A stretch of DNA of 64,000 bases from Kurthia populi. GTDB taxonomy: Bacteria; Bacillota; Bacilli; Bacillales_A; Planococcaceae. This document shows, in pieces, positions 1 to 8,165 of this stretch (within the stretch, counting starts at the first letter, position 1; each line of letters starts with the position of its first letter). Location of the stretch: assembly GCF_042686175.1 (NCBI RefSeq), contig NZ_JBHUOR010000044.1:42824-106823 (forward strand), read 5' to 3'. The notes under the pieces were generated by a model. The model did no database searches, had not been told where the DNA came from, and saw only the letters and a program-made list of their open reading frames with translations. Both the position numbers and the translations under genes were made by a program.

Positions 1-456
1 GTCTGCATACGCACCATACATACCCCAGCTCAGCACAATGGCATCGAGCTTTTGCCCATGCAGTAAATTGGCAAAAATACGCTCTAGTTGGCCCTTCACT
101 TTTTCCTCAATCATTTGTGTAAACGTATTATACCCTCGTCTACAGTGTGTATTCATCGATTCATGAATCTCTACAATTGATAAAAACATGCGCTTCATTA
201 AATCCGTACTCAGCTGCTCCTGGCATGTGAAATACGTTTTCATGACGGCACCTGTTTGTTCCGTTAATACACTATCTAATAGCTCATACTTATCAACAAA
301 ATGCGCATAAAACGTCGCGCGATTAATCGTCGCAAGCTCTGTGATATCCTTCACCGAGATTTGGTCAAAATTTTTCATTTTAATTAATTGATTAAAAGCA
401 TCAATAATGAGCTGGCGTGTACGAATCGCACGTGGGTCGGTTGTTTGCGTTGTCAT
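1..456 (-). CDS. TetR/AcrR-family transcriptional regulator (C-terminus beyond window)
   Basis: The first 152 codons run off the left edge without a stop. The N-terminal 60 residues form a TetR-type helix-turn-helix: the pattern ATFYAHFVDKYELL is typical of the recognition helix and following turn. The remainder would be the ligand-binding helical domain, which is incomplete. I chose the ATG at 456 because an AAAGG site lies 6-9 bases upstream; an in-frame ATG at 474 sits directly against that site and is unlikely. The gene is divergent from the pirin/DsbA-like pair, and palindromes lie between them, so it probably represses that pair and itself. The ligand is unknown; electrophile or quinone stress is a guess based on the neighbours. 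Confidence 0.85.
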   Translation of the reverse strand, partial: MTTQTTDPRAIRTRQLIIDAFNQLIKMKNFDQISVKDITELATINRATFYAHFVDKYELLDSVLTEQTGAVMKTYFTCQEQLSTDLMKRMFLSIVEIHESMNTHCRRGYNTFTQMIEEKVKGQLERIFANLLHGQKLDAIVLSWGMYGAYAD

Positions 457-550
457 AATCGTCATCCTTTCAGCAACAATTTTTCAAAAGTGTTGTGTAA
501 GTGACAAAATTTGGTAATTGTTTATTGTAGCATTTGCCACTTCGCTTTAT

Positions 551-590
551 AGTATAACTATACAACAGCTGTTGCTTATAAAACAACTGT
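551..590. promoter_or_regulatory. Palindromic operator-like sites between TetR gene and pirin
   Basis: A perfect 12-bp palindrome CAACAGCTGTTG lies at 563-574. Just before it is the interrupted repeat GTATA-ac-TATAC, and a related half site, ACAACTGTT, follows near 583. This is the arrangement expected for a TetR dimer site overlapping the pirin promoter. Binding by the adjacent TetR protein is inferred. Confidence 0.45.
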
Positions 591-617
591 TTGAAACATT
601 CAAGGGAGGCAATCACT

Positions 618-1442
618 ATGTTACCAATTCATACAATTCAATCCATCACATTACAACGTGGAGACGGCCGTAATTTACGCTATGTTTTGCAATTACGCGA
701 CCCAATGGACAATGATCCATTCATCATCTTAGCAGATGACAAATTTGCGCATAACACGTTTGCCGATCACCCACATAAAGGGATGCAAACAGTGACATAC
801 GTTTTAGAAGGCAGCTTAACACATTATGATAGTAAAACAGGCGGCGGTGGTAGATTAGCAGAAGGCGACTTCCAAATTATGACCGCAGGACGTGGCATTA
901 TTCATAATGAAAATCCAGACCCAGGCGAAGAAGTTCGCGTGCTACAACTTTGGGTGAATCTTTCATCTGACAATAAAAAACAACCAAGTAATTATCAAGA
1001 CTTACCACATGACAACGCACCCGTAAAAGCAATTGATGGCGGTCAAGTAACGGTCTTTGCTGGTGACGTGGATGGCACTACTTCTCCACTTGCGTTATTA
1101 ACACCTTTTATCTTTGCAGAAGTAAAACTTGAAAAAGGTGCTCGCTACGAGTTCCCTGTTAATGCCGGCTTTAATACGTATTTATACGGACTTGATGGTG
1201 AATTTAGTATTAACGGCGAAGCATTAAAAGCATTTGATACGGTTCACTTTGATATCACTAAAAATGAGGATGTCATTGTCATCGAAGCAACAGAAGATGC
1301 AACGATTATCGTCTTTAGCGGCGAGCCAATTAAAGAGCCAGTCATCGCCCAAGGTCCATTCGTTATGAACACACAGGAAGAAATAAATGAAGCATTTGCA
1401 AGCTATCGCAACGGGACGTTTTTAGAAGGCGTACCTTACTAG
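618..1442 (+). CDS. Pirin family protein (cupin, possible quercetinase/redox sensor)
   Basis: A 274-residue bicupin of the pirin family. The N-terminal cupin carries the metal-ligand set HPH near residue 50 and the paired His/Glu of IIHNEN about 45 residues later, matching the four iron ligands known in pirins. The family includes enzymes that open quercetin and proteins that respond to redox state; the substrate cannot be read from sequence. The ATG at 618 is preferred to the in-frame TTG at 591, because GGGAGG lies 8 bases upstream of it and inside the longer version. It is followed after 12 bases by a DsbA/FrnE-like gene, probably as one transcript, and is divergent from a TetR regulator. 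Confidence 0.85.
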   Translation: MLPIHTIQSITLQRGDGRNLRYVLQLRDPMDNDPFIILADDKFAHNTFADHPHKGMQTVTYVLEGSLTHYDSKTGGGGRLAEGDFQIMTAGRGIIHNENPDPGEEVRVLQLWVNLSSDNKKQPSNYQDLPHDNAPVKAIDGGQVTVFAGDVDGTTSPLALLTPFIFAEVKLEKGARYEFPVNAGFNTYLYGLDGEFSINGEALKAFDTVHFDITKNEDVIVIEATEDATIIVFSGEPIKEPVIAQGPFVMNTQEEINEAFASYRNGTFLEGVPY

Positions 1443-1454
1443 GAGGAAATGAAA

Positions 1455-2069
1455 ATGAAAATTGAATTTTATGCAGATTTTACTTGTCCATTTAGCTATA
1501 TGGGAAAACGTCGTTTAGATGAGGTCATCGAAGCAAGTGACGAGCCGATTGAGTTTGAATTGAAAGCATTCCAGCTAACACCGGAGGCACCAACTGAAAA
1601 TACGATGCGTACCGTTGATTTATTAGCGAAAAAATTCGGCAAAATACCAGCGGAAACAATGGCAACAACTGCACGCCTTCGTGACCAAGCCGCTCAGGAA
1701 TACGGTCTTGAATACAATTACGACACGATGCTTGCACCAAATACGAAAAATGCACATCGCCTTGCAAAACGGAGTGCACAGTTCGGCAAAGCACAAGATA
1801 TGACAGAACGCTTCTTCGCTGCGATTTTCACACGCGGCTTAGATTTAAATAAAGAAAGTGATTTACTACAAATCGTCGAAGAAGCAGATCTTGATGTCGC
1901 TGCTGCAAAAGAGGTCCTTCATTCAGATGCCTATGCACAAGAAGTTGATGCAGACCGCCAAGAAGCTGCACAAAACGGCATTCACAGTGTGCCGAGCTAT
2001 GTATTCGACAATAAACTTGTAACAGGTGCTCAACCACTTTCTGTATTCTTACAAGCCATTAAAGCATAA
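1455..2069 (+). CDS. DsbA family oxidoreductase (FrnE-like)
   Basis: A 204-residue thioredoxin-fold protein of the DsbA/FrnE group. The N-terminal strand leads into TCPFSYMGKRRLDE, where a typical family member has CPWCYIG; the second active-site cysteine is serine here, so a dithiol exchange reaction is doubtful and a glutathione-transferase or isomerase-like role is possible. No signal peptide is visible, so it is cytoplasmic. The ATG at 1455 lies 8 bases from AGGAGG; another ATG at 1449 is only 2 bases from it. It lies just downstream of the pirin gene and is probably co-transcribed under the TetR regulator. Confidence 0.85.
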   Translation: MKIEFYADFTCPFSYMGKRRLDEVIEASDEPIEFELKAFQLTPEAPTENTMRTVDLLAKKFGKIPAETMATTARLRDQAAQEYGLEYNYDTMLAPNTKNAHRLAKRSAQFGKAQDMTERFFAAIFTRGLDLNKESDLLQIVEEADLDVAAAKEVLHSDAYAQEVDADRQEAAQNGIHSVPSYVFDNKLVTGAQPLSVFLQAIKA

Positions 2070-2070
2070 T

Positions 2071-2105
2071 AAAAAAACACTTCCTATATGGAGTTGTTTT
2101 TTTAT
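2071..2105 (+). terminator. Probable terminator of pirin/FrnE operon
   Basis: A short imperfect hairpin (AACACTTCC / GGAGTTGTT) directly after the stop codon is followed by a run of seven T. The bases between this and the next terminator (about 2106-2295) hold no ORF or structure I recognise. Confidence 0.5.
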
Positions 2106-2298
2106 TAGGTAACATGTGATGAAGAACTGATTCATGCTAAAGCCTCCTCGCTCGTAAGCTCGCTACTCGTTGTAGCATCTTTTTCCGGTATGCCACTCGC
2201 ATGAACTTTATCAAAATCCACGTATTAGATAGTAGTTGAACGGTTTGCACTTTAAGTTAAATTTCATGTCCGTTCAAACGCTCTTTTCATTAACACAA

Positions 2299-2326
2299 AA
2301 AGCCCTCGACCGAAGTCGAGGGCTTT
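2299..2326 (-). terminator. Terminator of pdh operon
   Basis: A perfect 10-bp stem (AGCCCTCGAC / GTCGAGGGCT, 2301-2324) with a four-base loop is followed on the minus strand by a T run, about 15 bases after the lpdA stop. Confidence 0.9.
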
Positions 2327-2339
2327 TACTTAATTAAAA

Positions 2340-3755
2340 TTATTTTTTACCTAAGATATGGATTGGGTTACCAAGTGCTACTTCTGCAGCTTCCATAGTG
2401 ATTTCACCTAAAGTTGGGTGAGCGTGGATTGTCATCGCGATATCTTCTAACGTCATGCCGCCTTCAATAGCAGTTGCCATTTCAGCGATCATATCAGAAG
2501 CACCAACACCAACGATTTGAGCACCGATTAATAAGCCATCTTCTTTACGACCTACTAATTTTACGAAGCCTTCCGTTTCGTTAAGTGCTAACGCACGACC
2601 GTTTGCGCCGAATGGGAATTTACCTGTTACAACTTCGAAGCCTTCAGCTTTCGCTTCTTCTTCGTTTAAGCCAACAGTTGCCATTTCTGGATCTGTGAAG
2701 CAAACAGCAGGAATTGCTAAGTAATCTACGATTGATGTTTCGCCAGCGATTGCTTCAGCAGCAACTTTACCTTCGTAAGATGCTTTGTGAGCTAATTGTA
2801 AGCCAGGTACGATATCACCGATAGCATAAATGTTTGGTACTGATGTACGACCTTGGTTATCAACTTTTAATAAACCGCGTTCGCCGAATTCGATACCCGC
2901 TTCTTCAAGACCCATTTCGTCAGTGTTTGGACGACGACCTACAGTTACTAATACGTAATCAGCTTCAACAGATTTTGCTTCGCCGTTTACTTCGTAGTTT
3001 ACTGTAACGCCAGTTTCTGTTTCTTCAACGCCTTGTGCAAGAGCGCCAACTTCAACAGTAACACCTTTCTTTTTAAGGCCTTTTTTCACGATTTGAGTCA
3101 TCGCTTTTTCGAAACCAGCTAAGATGTCTTTGCCGCCTTCAAGGATTGTTACTTCAGAACCTAGGTTAGCGTATGCTGAACCAAGCTCAGTACCGATGTA
3201 ACCACCACCGATTACTACTAGTTTACCTGGTAGTTCAGTAAGGTTAAGAGCACCTGTAGAGTTAAGAACACGTTTAGAGAATTTGAACGTTGGGATTTCA
3301 ACTGGACGTGAACCTGTAGCAAGGATTAAGTTTTTGAAGTTATAGTGTTGTGAACCAGTTTCAGTTGCAACTGTTAATGAGTTAGCAGAGTTTAAGTAAG
3401 CTTCACCCATAACTACTTCGATACCGTTACCTTTTAATAAACCAGACACACCGCCTGTTAATTTCTTAACAACGCTTTCTTTGAATGCTTGTGCTTTAGC
3501 GAAGTCAAGTTGTACTTCTGGCACGACAACACCCATGTCTGCTGATTCTTTAGCATGTACATAGCGGTGACCTACAGAGATCATTGCTTTAGATGGGATA
3601 CAACCTACGTTTAAGCAAACGCCACCTACATATTCTTTTTCAATAACTGTTACTTTTTGTCCTAGTTGTGCTGCGCGAATCGCTGCAACATACCCACCAG
3701 GGCCTGCACCAATTACAATTGTGTCTGTTTCGATTGGGAAATCTCCTACTACCAT
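2340..3755 (-). CDS. pdhD: Dihydrolipoyl dehydrogenase (E3 of pyruvate dehydrogenase)
   Basis: A 471-residue FAD/NAD disulfide reductase that reoxidises the dihydrolipoyl group of E2 and reduces NAD. Visible landmarks are the FAD-binding GAGPGGYVAAIRAAQLG near residue 17, the redox-active disulfide in GGVCLNVGCIPSK near residue 45, a second dinucleotide fold around GGGYIGTELG, and the C-terminal HAHPTLGE carrying the catalytic His-Glu pair. Length is normal for the family. A GGAGG site lies 10 bases upstream of the ATG. It is the last gene of pdhABCD, 5 bases downstream of pdhC, and a strong terminator follows. The same E3 may also serve other 2-oxoacid dehydrogenases. Confidence 0.97.
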   Translation of the reverse strand: MVVGDFPIETDTIVIGAGPGGYVAAIRAAQLGQKVTVIEKEYVGGVCLNVGCIPSKAMISVGHRYVHAKESADMGVVVPEVQLDFAKAQAFKESVVKKLTGGVSGLLKGNGIEVVMGEAYLNSANSLTVATETGSQHYNFKNLILATGSRPVEIPTFKFSKRVLNSTGALNLTELPGKLVVIGGGYIGTELGSAYANLGSEVTILEGGKDILAGFEKAMTQIVKKGLKKKGVTVEVGALAQGVEETETGVTVNYEVNGEAKSVEADYVLVTVGRRPNTDEMGLEEAGIEFGERGLLKVDNQGRTSVPNIYAIGDIVPGLQLAHKASYEGKVAAEAIAGETSIVDYLAIPAVCFTDPEMATVGLNEEEAKAEGFEVVTGKFPFGANGRALALNETEGFVKLVGRKEDGLLIGAQIVGVGASDMIAEMATAIEGGMTLEDIAMTIHAHPTLGEITMEAAEVALGNPIHILGKK

Positions 3756-3760
3756 TTGTT

Positions 3761-5104
3761 TTACGCCTCCATTAATAATAATTCAGGATCGCTCAATAAG
3801 CGTTTGATTAGATTCATAGCATTTTGAGCTGTAACCCCGTCAATCATGCGATGATCGAAGCTCAATGATAATGCTAACACAGGTGCTGCGACAATTTCAC
3901 CATCTTTGATAACTGGTTTTTCCGCAATGCGGCCAACACCAAGAATAGCAACTTCGGGATGGTTGATTACCGGAGTAAACCATTGACCACCTGCAGAACC
4001 GATATTAGAAATTGAGCATGATGCACCTTTCATCTCATTCGATGCTAGTTTACCATTTCTCGCTTTGTCTGCCAATTCGTTAATTTCATTTGAAATGGCG
4101 AAAACAGATTTGCGATCCGCATTTTTTACGACCGGAACGAGTAAGCCACGCTCTGTGTCTGCTGCGATACCTATATTATAATAATGTTTCGTAATAATTT
4201 CCTCTGTTTCGTCATCAAACGAGCAATTTAATGCCGGGAATTCGCGTAAAGCGCTCACAAGGGCTTTAACTACATAAGGAAGGTATGTTAACTTAATTCC
4301 TTTTTCTGCCGCTACTGCTTTAAATTTCTTACGGTGTGCAACAAGTTCTGTCACATCGACTTCATCCATTAATGTTACATGCGGTGCTGTATGTTTTGAG
4401 TTAACCATTGCTTTTGCGATAACGCGACGCATCGCTGAAATTTTCTCGCGTGTTTCTGGGAATTCACCTTCTGAAACAACTGGTGCTTGTTTTGTTTCAG
4501 TAGCTGGTGCTTCGGTTGTTACTGCTTCTTCAGCTGGTGCTTCGGCTGCTTGTTGACCACCATTTTTAAATGCTTCGATATCTTCTTTTAACACGCGACC
4601 GTTTTTGCCAGAGCCTGTTACTTGTGTGATATCAACGTCGTTTTGACACGCAAATTTACGAACAGAAGGCATTGCGATAACGCGGTTTGTGCCAGCAGGT
4701 TTTACAGTTTCTGCTTCAGATGCTTCTTTAGAAACTTCTTTCTTCGGTGCTTCTTCTTTTGGCGCTTCTTCTGTTTTTGGTGCTGCTTGTTCAGCTGATT
4801 GTTGAACTTGCTCTTCCGTTGCTTCCTCGTCATCTTTATGACCGTGAAGCTCTAAATCTTCATATCCTGGTGCGTCAATTTCAAGTAAAATCGTACCTAC
4901 TGTTGTTAGTGTACCTTCTTCTACAAGAACTTTTTCGATTGTACCTTCTACTGGAGATGGGATTTCTACGACTGCCTTGTCGTTTTGTACTTCGGCTAAG
5001 ATTGTATCCTCTTCAATTTTGTCTCCTGGTTTAACGAACCATTTAACGATTTCTCCCTCGTGAATACCTTCACCGATGTCTGGCAAGCGGAATTTATATG
5101 ACAT
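3761..5104 (-). CDS. pdhC: Dihydrolipoamide acetyltransferase (E2 of pyruvate dehydrogenase)
   Basis: A 447-residue E2 core protein. Domains in order: one lipoyl domain (about 1-76) with the lipoylated lysine in NDKAVVEIPSP; a long Ala/Glu/Pro-rich linker; the peripheral subunit-binding domain (about 145-185, MPSVRKFACQNDVD); a second flexible linker; and the catalytic domain from about 220, ending with the SFDHRMIDG active-site motif. The ATG at 5104 lies 10 bases from GGAGGG; an in-frame TTG at 5110 is only 4 bases from it. The compositionally biased linker produces a long spurious Leu-rich antisense frame. It lies 100 bases after pdhB, a larger gap than elsewhere in the operon. Confidence 0.97.
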   Translation of the reverse strand: MSYKFRLPDIGEGIHEGEIVKWFVKPGDKIEEDTILAEVQNDKAVVEIPSPVEGTIEKVLVEEGTLTTVGTILLEIDAPGYEDLELHGHKDDEEATEEQVQQSAEQAAPKTEEAPKEEAPKKEVSKEASEAETVKPAGTNRVIAMPSVRKFACQNDVDITQVTGSGKNGRVLKEDIEAFKNGGQQAAEAPAEEAVTTEAPATETKQAPVVSEGEFPETREKISAMRRVIAKAMVNSKHTAPHVTLMDEVDVTELVAHRKKFKAVAAEKGIKLTYLPYVVKALVSALREFPALNCSFDDETEEIITKHYYNIGIAADTERGLLVPVVKNADRKSVFAISNEINELADKARNGKLASNEMKGASCSISNIGSAGGQWFTPVINHPEVAILGVGRIAEKPVIKDGEIVAAPVLALSLSFDHRMIDGVTAQNAMNLIKRLLSDPELLLMEA

Positions 5105-5204
5105 GTGCAATTCACCCTCCTAATATCTATTTTCAAAAAACGTTTATTTTCATGATAATAGAGAAGCATTTACACAATTTGCGCAAATGCTCTCTTTAAT
5201 TTTA

Positions 5205-6118
5205 TTAGAATTCTAAAACTTTTTTAGCTGTAGCTAACACATCTTTGTAGTTTGGTAACCAAACTGACTCAGCTTGTGGGAATGGATAGATTGTGTCAGG
5301 TGCTGCGACACGTAGTACAGGTGCTTCTAATGAAAGAATGGCACGTTCGTTAATTTCAGCAATTACTTGTGCTGCGACACCTGCTTGTTTTTGTGCTTCT
5401 TGTACAACGATTGCGCGGTTTGTTTTTTCAACAGATGCCACGATTGTTTCAATATCAAGTGGTTGAATCGTACGTAAGTCGATTACTTCCACTGAGTGAC
5501 CTTCTTTTTCTAACTCTTCTGCCGCTTTTAATGATTCGTGAACCATTGCGCCGTAAGTGATGATTGAAAGGTCTGTACCTTCACGTTTCACATCTGCTTT
5601 ACCAAGCTCGATTGTGTATGATTCTTCCGGAACTTCTTCACGGAATGAACGGTATAATTTTAAATGCTCTAAAAATACAACAGGGTCATTGTCGCGAATT
5701 GAAGCGATTAATAAACCTTTTGCATCGTATGGTGTTGAGGGTACAACTACTTTAATACCTGGTTGTTGTGCAATTAAACCTTCTAAACTATCTGAGTGCA
5801 TTTCTGGTGTATGCACGCCGCCACCGAATGGCGAACGGATTGTTACAGGTGCGCTTAAGTTGCCACCTGAACNTGAATTTCAGGAACAGGACGGAAGCCT
5901 TCAAGTGCTAAACCGATTGCTAAACCACCAATACCTGATTCTGCAAGTGGTGTATCGAATACGCGACCCTCGCCGAATTCTTTTTGTAAACCTTCAGTAG
6001 CTCGGAATACACCGCCGTTTACGCCGACGTCTTCACCGAATACTAATACGTTTTCGTCGTCTTTTAACTCACAACGTAGAGCATCTGTAATTGCTTGAAT
6101 CATTGTCATTTGTGCCAT
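5205..6118 (-). CDS. pdhB: Pyruvate dehydrogenase E1 beta subunit, interrupted by an assembly gap (single N)
   Basis: Forms the E1 heterotetramer with PdhA and decarboxylates pyruvate using thiamine diphosphate. The N-terminal part (MAQMTMIQAITDALRCELK to RPVPEI) and the C-terminal part (SGGNLSAPVTIRSPFGGG to KKVLEF) are both intact, but they are in different frames on either side of an ambiguous base at 5873. Between PEI and RSGG, family members carry a conserved stretch of about 22 residues, absent here. With the gap the gene is 914 bases against about 978 for a 325-residue homologue, so the N stands for about 65 missing bases. This is an unresolved assembly join, not evidence of a broken gene. 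It starts 3 bases after the pdhA stop. Confidence 0.93.
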
Positions 6119-6121
6119 CGG

Positions 6122-7237
6122 TTATTTCGACTCCTTCTCTGCGTAAATTTCATATTGTTCTTTTAAGTTAGCAGGCATGCTGTTTTCATCATGCATGATT
6201 GAAATTAAGTCTGTTACTTTTTGTTTTGGAACACTATCTGCTTCTTTAATTGCTGCTTTGATTTGCTCTTTCGCATCTTCAATCACAGCCTCTTCTTTTG
6301 ATTGATCCCATAAACCTTTTGCTTCTAGGTATTTGCGGAAACGGATGATTGGGTCTTTTTTGCCCCACTCTTCGTCTGTTTCAGAAGTACGGTAACGTGT
6401 TGGATCATCACCAGCCATTGTATGTGGACCGTAACGGTAACATACTGTTTCGATTAATGATGGGCCTTCGCCTCTTACTGCACGGTCGCGCGCTTCTTTC
6501 GTTGCCATGTACACCGCTAATGGGTCCATACCGTCAACTTGGATGCTTGGAATACCAGCTGCAATCCCTTTTTGCGCTAATGTTTTCGCACCTGTTTGTA
6601 AATGACGAGGTGTTGAAATCGCAAATTGGTTGTTTTGGATAATGAATACAGCAGGTGATTTGAATGCACTTGCAAAGTTAATACCTTCGTAGAAGTCCCC
6701 TTGTGAAGAACCGCCATCGCCTGTGTATGTTACAGCAACTGCTTCTTTACCACGTTTTTGTAAACCTAATGCCACACCAGCAGTTTGTACATATTGTGCA
6801 CCGATAATGATTTGTGGTGATAATACGTTTACGCCCTCAGGTGATTGACCGCCCGCAAAGTGACCGCGTGACCATAAGAATGCTTGTGATAACGGAACAC
6901 CATGCCAAACGATTTGTGGTACGTCACGGTAGCCTGGTAAAATCCAGTCCGCTTTCTCTAATGCGTAGTGAGAAGCGATTTGTGATGCTTCTTGACCTGC
7001 TGTTGGTGCGTAGAATCCTAGGCGACCTTGGCGGTTTAATGAGATTGAGCGTTGGTCTAAAATACGCGTGAAGACCATACGGCGCATTAATTCGACTAAT
7101 TTTTCATCTGATAGTTGTGGATCTAAATCCGGACTAACGATTTCCCCTTCTTCGTTCAAAATTTGAACCATTTCAAACTTTTCTTCGATTTCTTGTAAGT
7201 TTTTTACGGCATCGAAAATTGATTTGTTTGCTGACAT
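6122..7237 (-). CDS. pdhA: Pyruvate dehydrogenase E1 alpha subunit
   Basis: A 371-residue E1 alpha subunit that binds thiamine diphosphate and feeds acetyl units to PdhC. The cofactor motif begins at GDGGSSQGDFYEG (about 173) and ends with the paired Asn in IIQNNQ (about 202). The phosphorylation-loop equivalent region YGPHTMAGDDPTRYR is present. Length is normal for Bacillota. AAAGGAG lies about 9 bases upstream of the ATG. It is the first gene of the operon; a near-consensus promoter with an inverted repeat just downstream lies in the 324-base gap before def, so transcription probably starts there. Confidence 0.97.
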   Translation of the reverse strand: MSANKSIFDAVKNLQEIEEKFEMVQILNEEGEIVSPDLDPQLSDEKLVELMRRMVFTRILDQRSISLNRQGRLGFYAPTAGQEASQIASHYALEKADWILPGYRDVPQIVWHGVPLSQAFLWSRGHFAGGQSPEGVNVLSPQIIIGAQYVQTAGVALGLQKRGKEAVAVTYTGDGGSSQGDFYEGINFASAFKSPAVFIIQNNQFAISTPRHLQTGAKTLAQKGIAAGIPSIQVDGMDPLAVYMATKEARDRAVRGEGPSLIETVCYRYGPHTMAGDDPTRYRTSETDEEWGKKDPIIRFRKYLEAKGLWDQSKEEAVIEDAKEQIKAAIKEADSVPKQKVTDLISIMHDENSMPANLKEQYEIYAEKESK

Positions 7238-7284
7238 TCTCTCACATCTCCTTTGAAACTGTATTATATTTAATGTTGTTTTTT

Positions 7285-7299
7285 ATTAGTACAACTAAT
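7285..7299. promoter_or_regulatory. Inverted repeat in pdhA leader, possible operator
   Basis: A perfect ATTAGT-aca-ACTAAT repeat lies about 11 bases downstream of the pdhA -10 box, at the predicted transcription start. A repressor bound here would block initiation. The protein is not identifiable from the window. Confidence 0.4.
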
Positions 7300-7309
7300 T
7301 CATGAACTT

Positions 7310-7338
7310 AGTATACATAATAGAATTTCGTTCGTCAA
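7310..7338 (-). promoter_or_regulatory. Predicted SigA promoter of pdhABCD
   Basis: Read on the minus strand: TTGACG (7338-7333), a 17-base spacer and TATACT (7315-7310) preceded by TG. The start point would be near 7303, about 66 bases from the pdhA ATG. Confidence 0.75.
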
Positions 7339-7499
7339 TCATATAGTTAGCTTGATTTTTAAACTTTTTTCTTACTACACCATTAAAAAATCATCTGTAC
7401 TGTATTACATTAATTTATAACACTGTACTATATCAGGGTCATTTTTTGTCCCAAAAATGGTAATACAGCATTAGTACACATTTCACGAAGCTTCCGTTA

Positions 7500-7527
7500 T
7501 TGCACGATACGCTTAGTCATGTATACT
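7500..7527 (+). promoter_or_regulatory. Predicted promoter of def
   Basis: TTGCAC, a 16-base spacer and TATACT with an extended TG, 35 bases before the def ATG. The rest of the 7238-7561 gap is AT-rich, with GTAATACAG- and TTAGTAC-like half sites on both strands but no ORF. Confidence 0.65.
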
Positions 7528-7561
7528 AAAAACATAGCGAAACGAAAGGAAGAACTGAACG

Positions 7562-8113
7562 ATGATTTTAATGAAAGACATTATTCGCGAAGGTCACCCG
7601 ACTTTACGTGAAAAAGCTACAGAATTAGCATTCCCTCTTACAAACGACGAAAAACAATTAGGCGAAGACTTATTACAATTCCTTATTAATAGTCAGGACC
7701 CTGAATTAATGGAAAAATACGATTTACGCTCGGGTATCGGCATTGCCGCCCCACAAGTAAATGTTAGTAAACGTATTTTTGCACTTCACCTACCAGATGA
7801 TAAAGGTAACTTAATTAGCATGGTTGTTGTAAATCCAAAAATCGTTAGTCATTCAGTGGAAAAAGCGTATTTACCAACTGGTGAAGGCTGTCTATCTGTT
7901 GACCGCGAAGTACCAGGGTATGTACCTCGCCCACAACGTATTACGGCGAAATTTTTTGATTTAGATGGTAATGAACATAAAATGCGTCTTAAAAATTTAC
8001 CAGCGATCGCATTCCAGCACGAATTAGATCACTTAAATGGTGTGATGTTCTATGACCATATCAACAAAGAAAATCCATTCTTTGAAGCACAAGATTCACA
8101 TCCACTTGATTAA
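7562..8113 (+). CDS. def: Peptide deformylase
   Basis: A 183-residue metallohydrolase that removes the formyl group from nascent proteins. All three family motifs are present: GIGIAAPQ (58-65), EGCLS (108-112) and HELDH (153-157). The Cys of the second motif and the two His of the third bind the metal. The length and the insert before motif I match the longer Gram-positive type. A GAAAGGAAG site precedes the ATG. It is transcribed singly from its own promoter and ends at a strong bidirectional terminator. Its place between pdhA and a YkrA-like phosphatase copies the B. subtilis order. Confidence 0.96.
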   Translation: MILMKDIIREGHPTLREKATELAFPLTNDEKQLGEDLLQFLINSQDPELMEKYDLRSGIGIAAPQVNVSKRIFALHLPDDKGNLISMVVVNPKIVSHSVEKAYLPTGEGCLSVDREVPGYVPRPQRITAKFFDLDGNEHKMRLKNLPAIAFQHELDHLNGVMFYDHINKENPFFEAQDSHPLD

Positions 8114-8123
8114 GTTTTATCTA

Positions 8124-8165
8124 TATAAAAGGAGGACACCTACAATAGGCGTCCTCCTTTTTTTA
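8124..8165. terminator. Bidirectional terminator between def and HAD gene
   Basis: The stem AAAGGAGGAC / GTCCTCCTTT is flanked by A and T runs and lies between convergent genes, so it serves both. Confidence 0.9.

Noticed and set aside
4747..5034. Leu-rich plus-strand frame of 95 codons inside pdhC
   Set aside because: It is the antisense of the Ala/Glu/Pro-rich E2 linker; no ribosome site and highly biased composition.
5557..6000. 147-codon plus-strand frame spanning the N in pdhB
   Set aside because: Antisense to pdhB and only continuous because of the ambiguous base.
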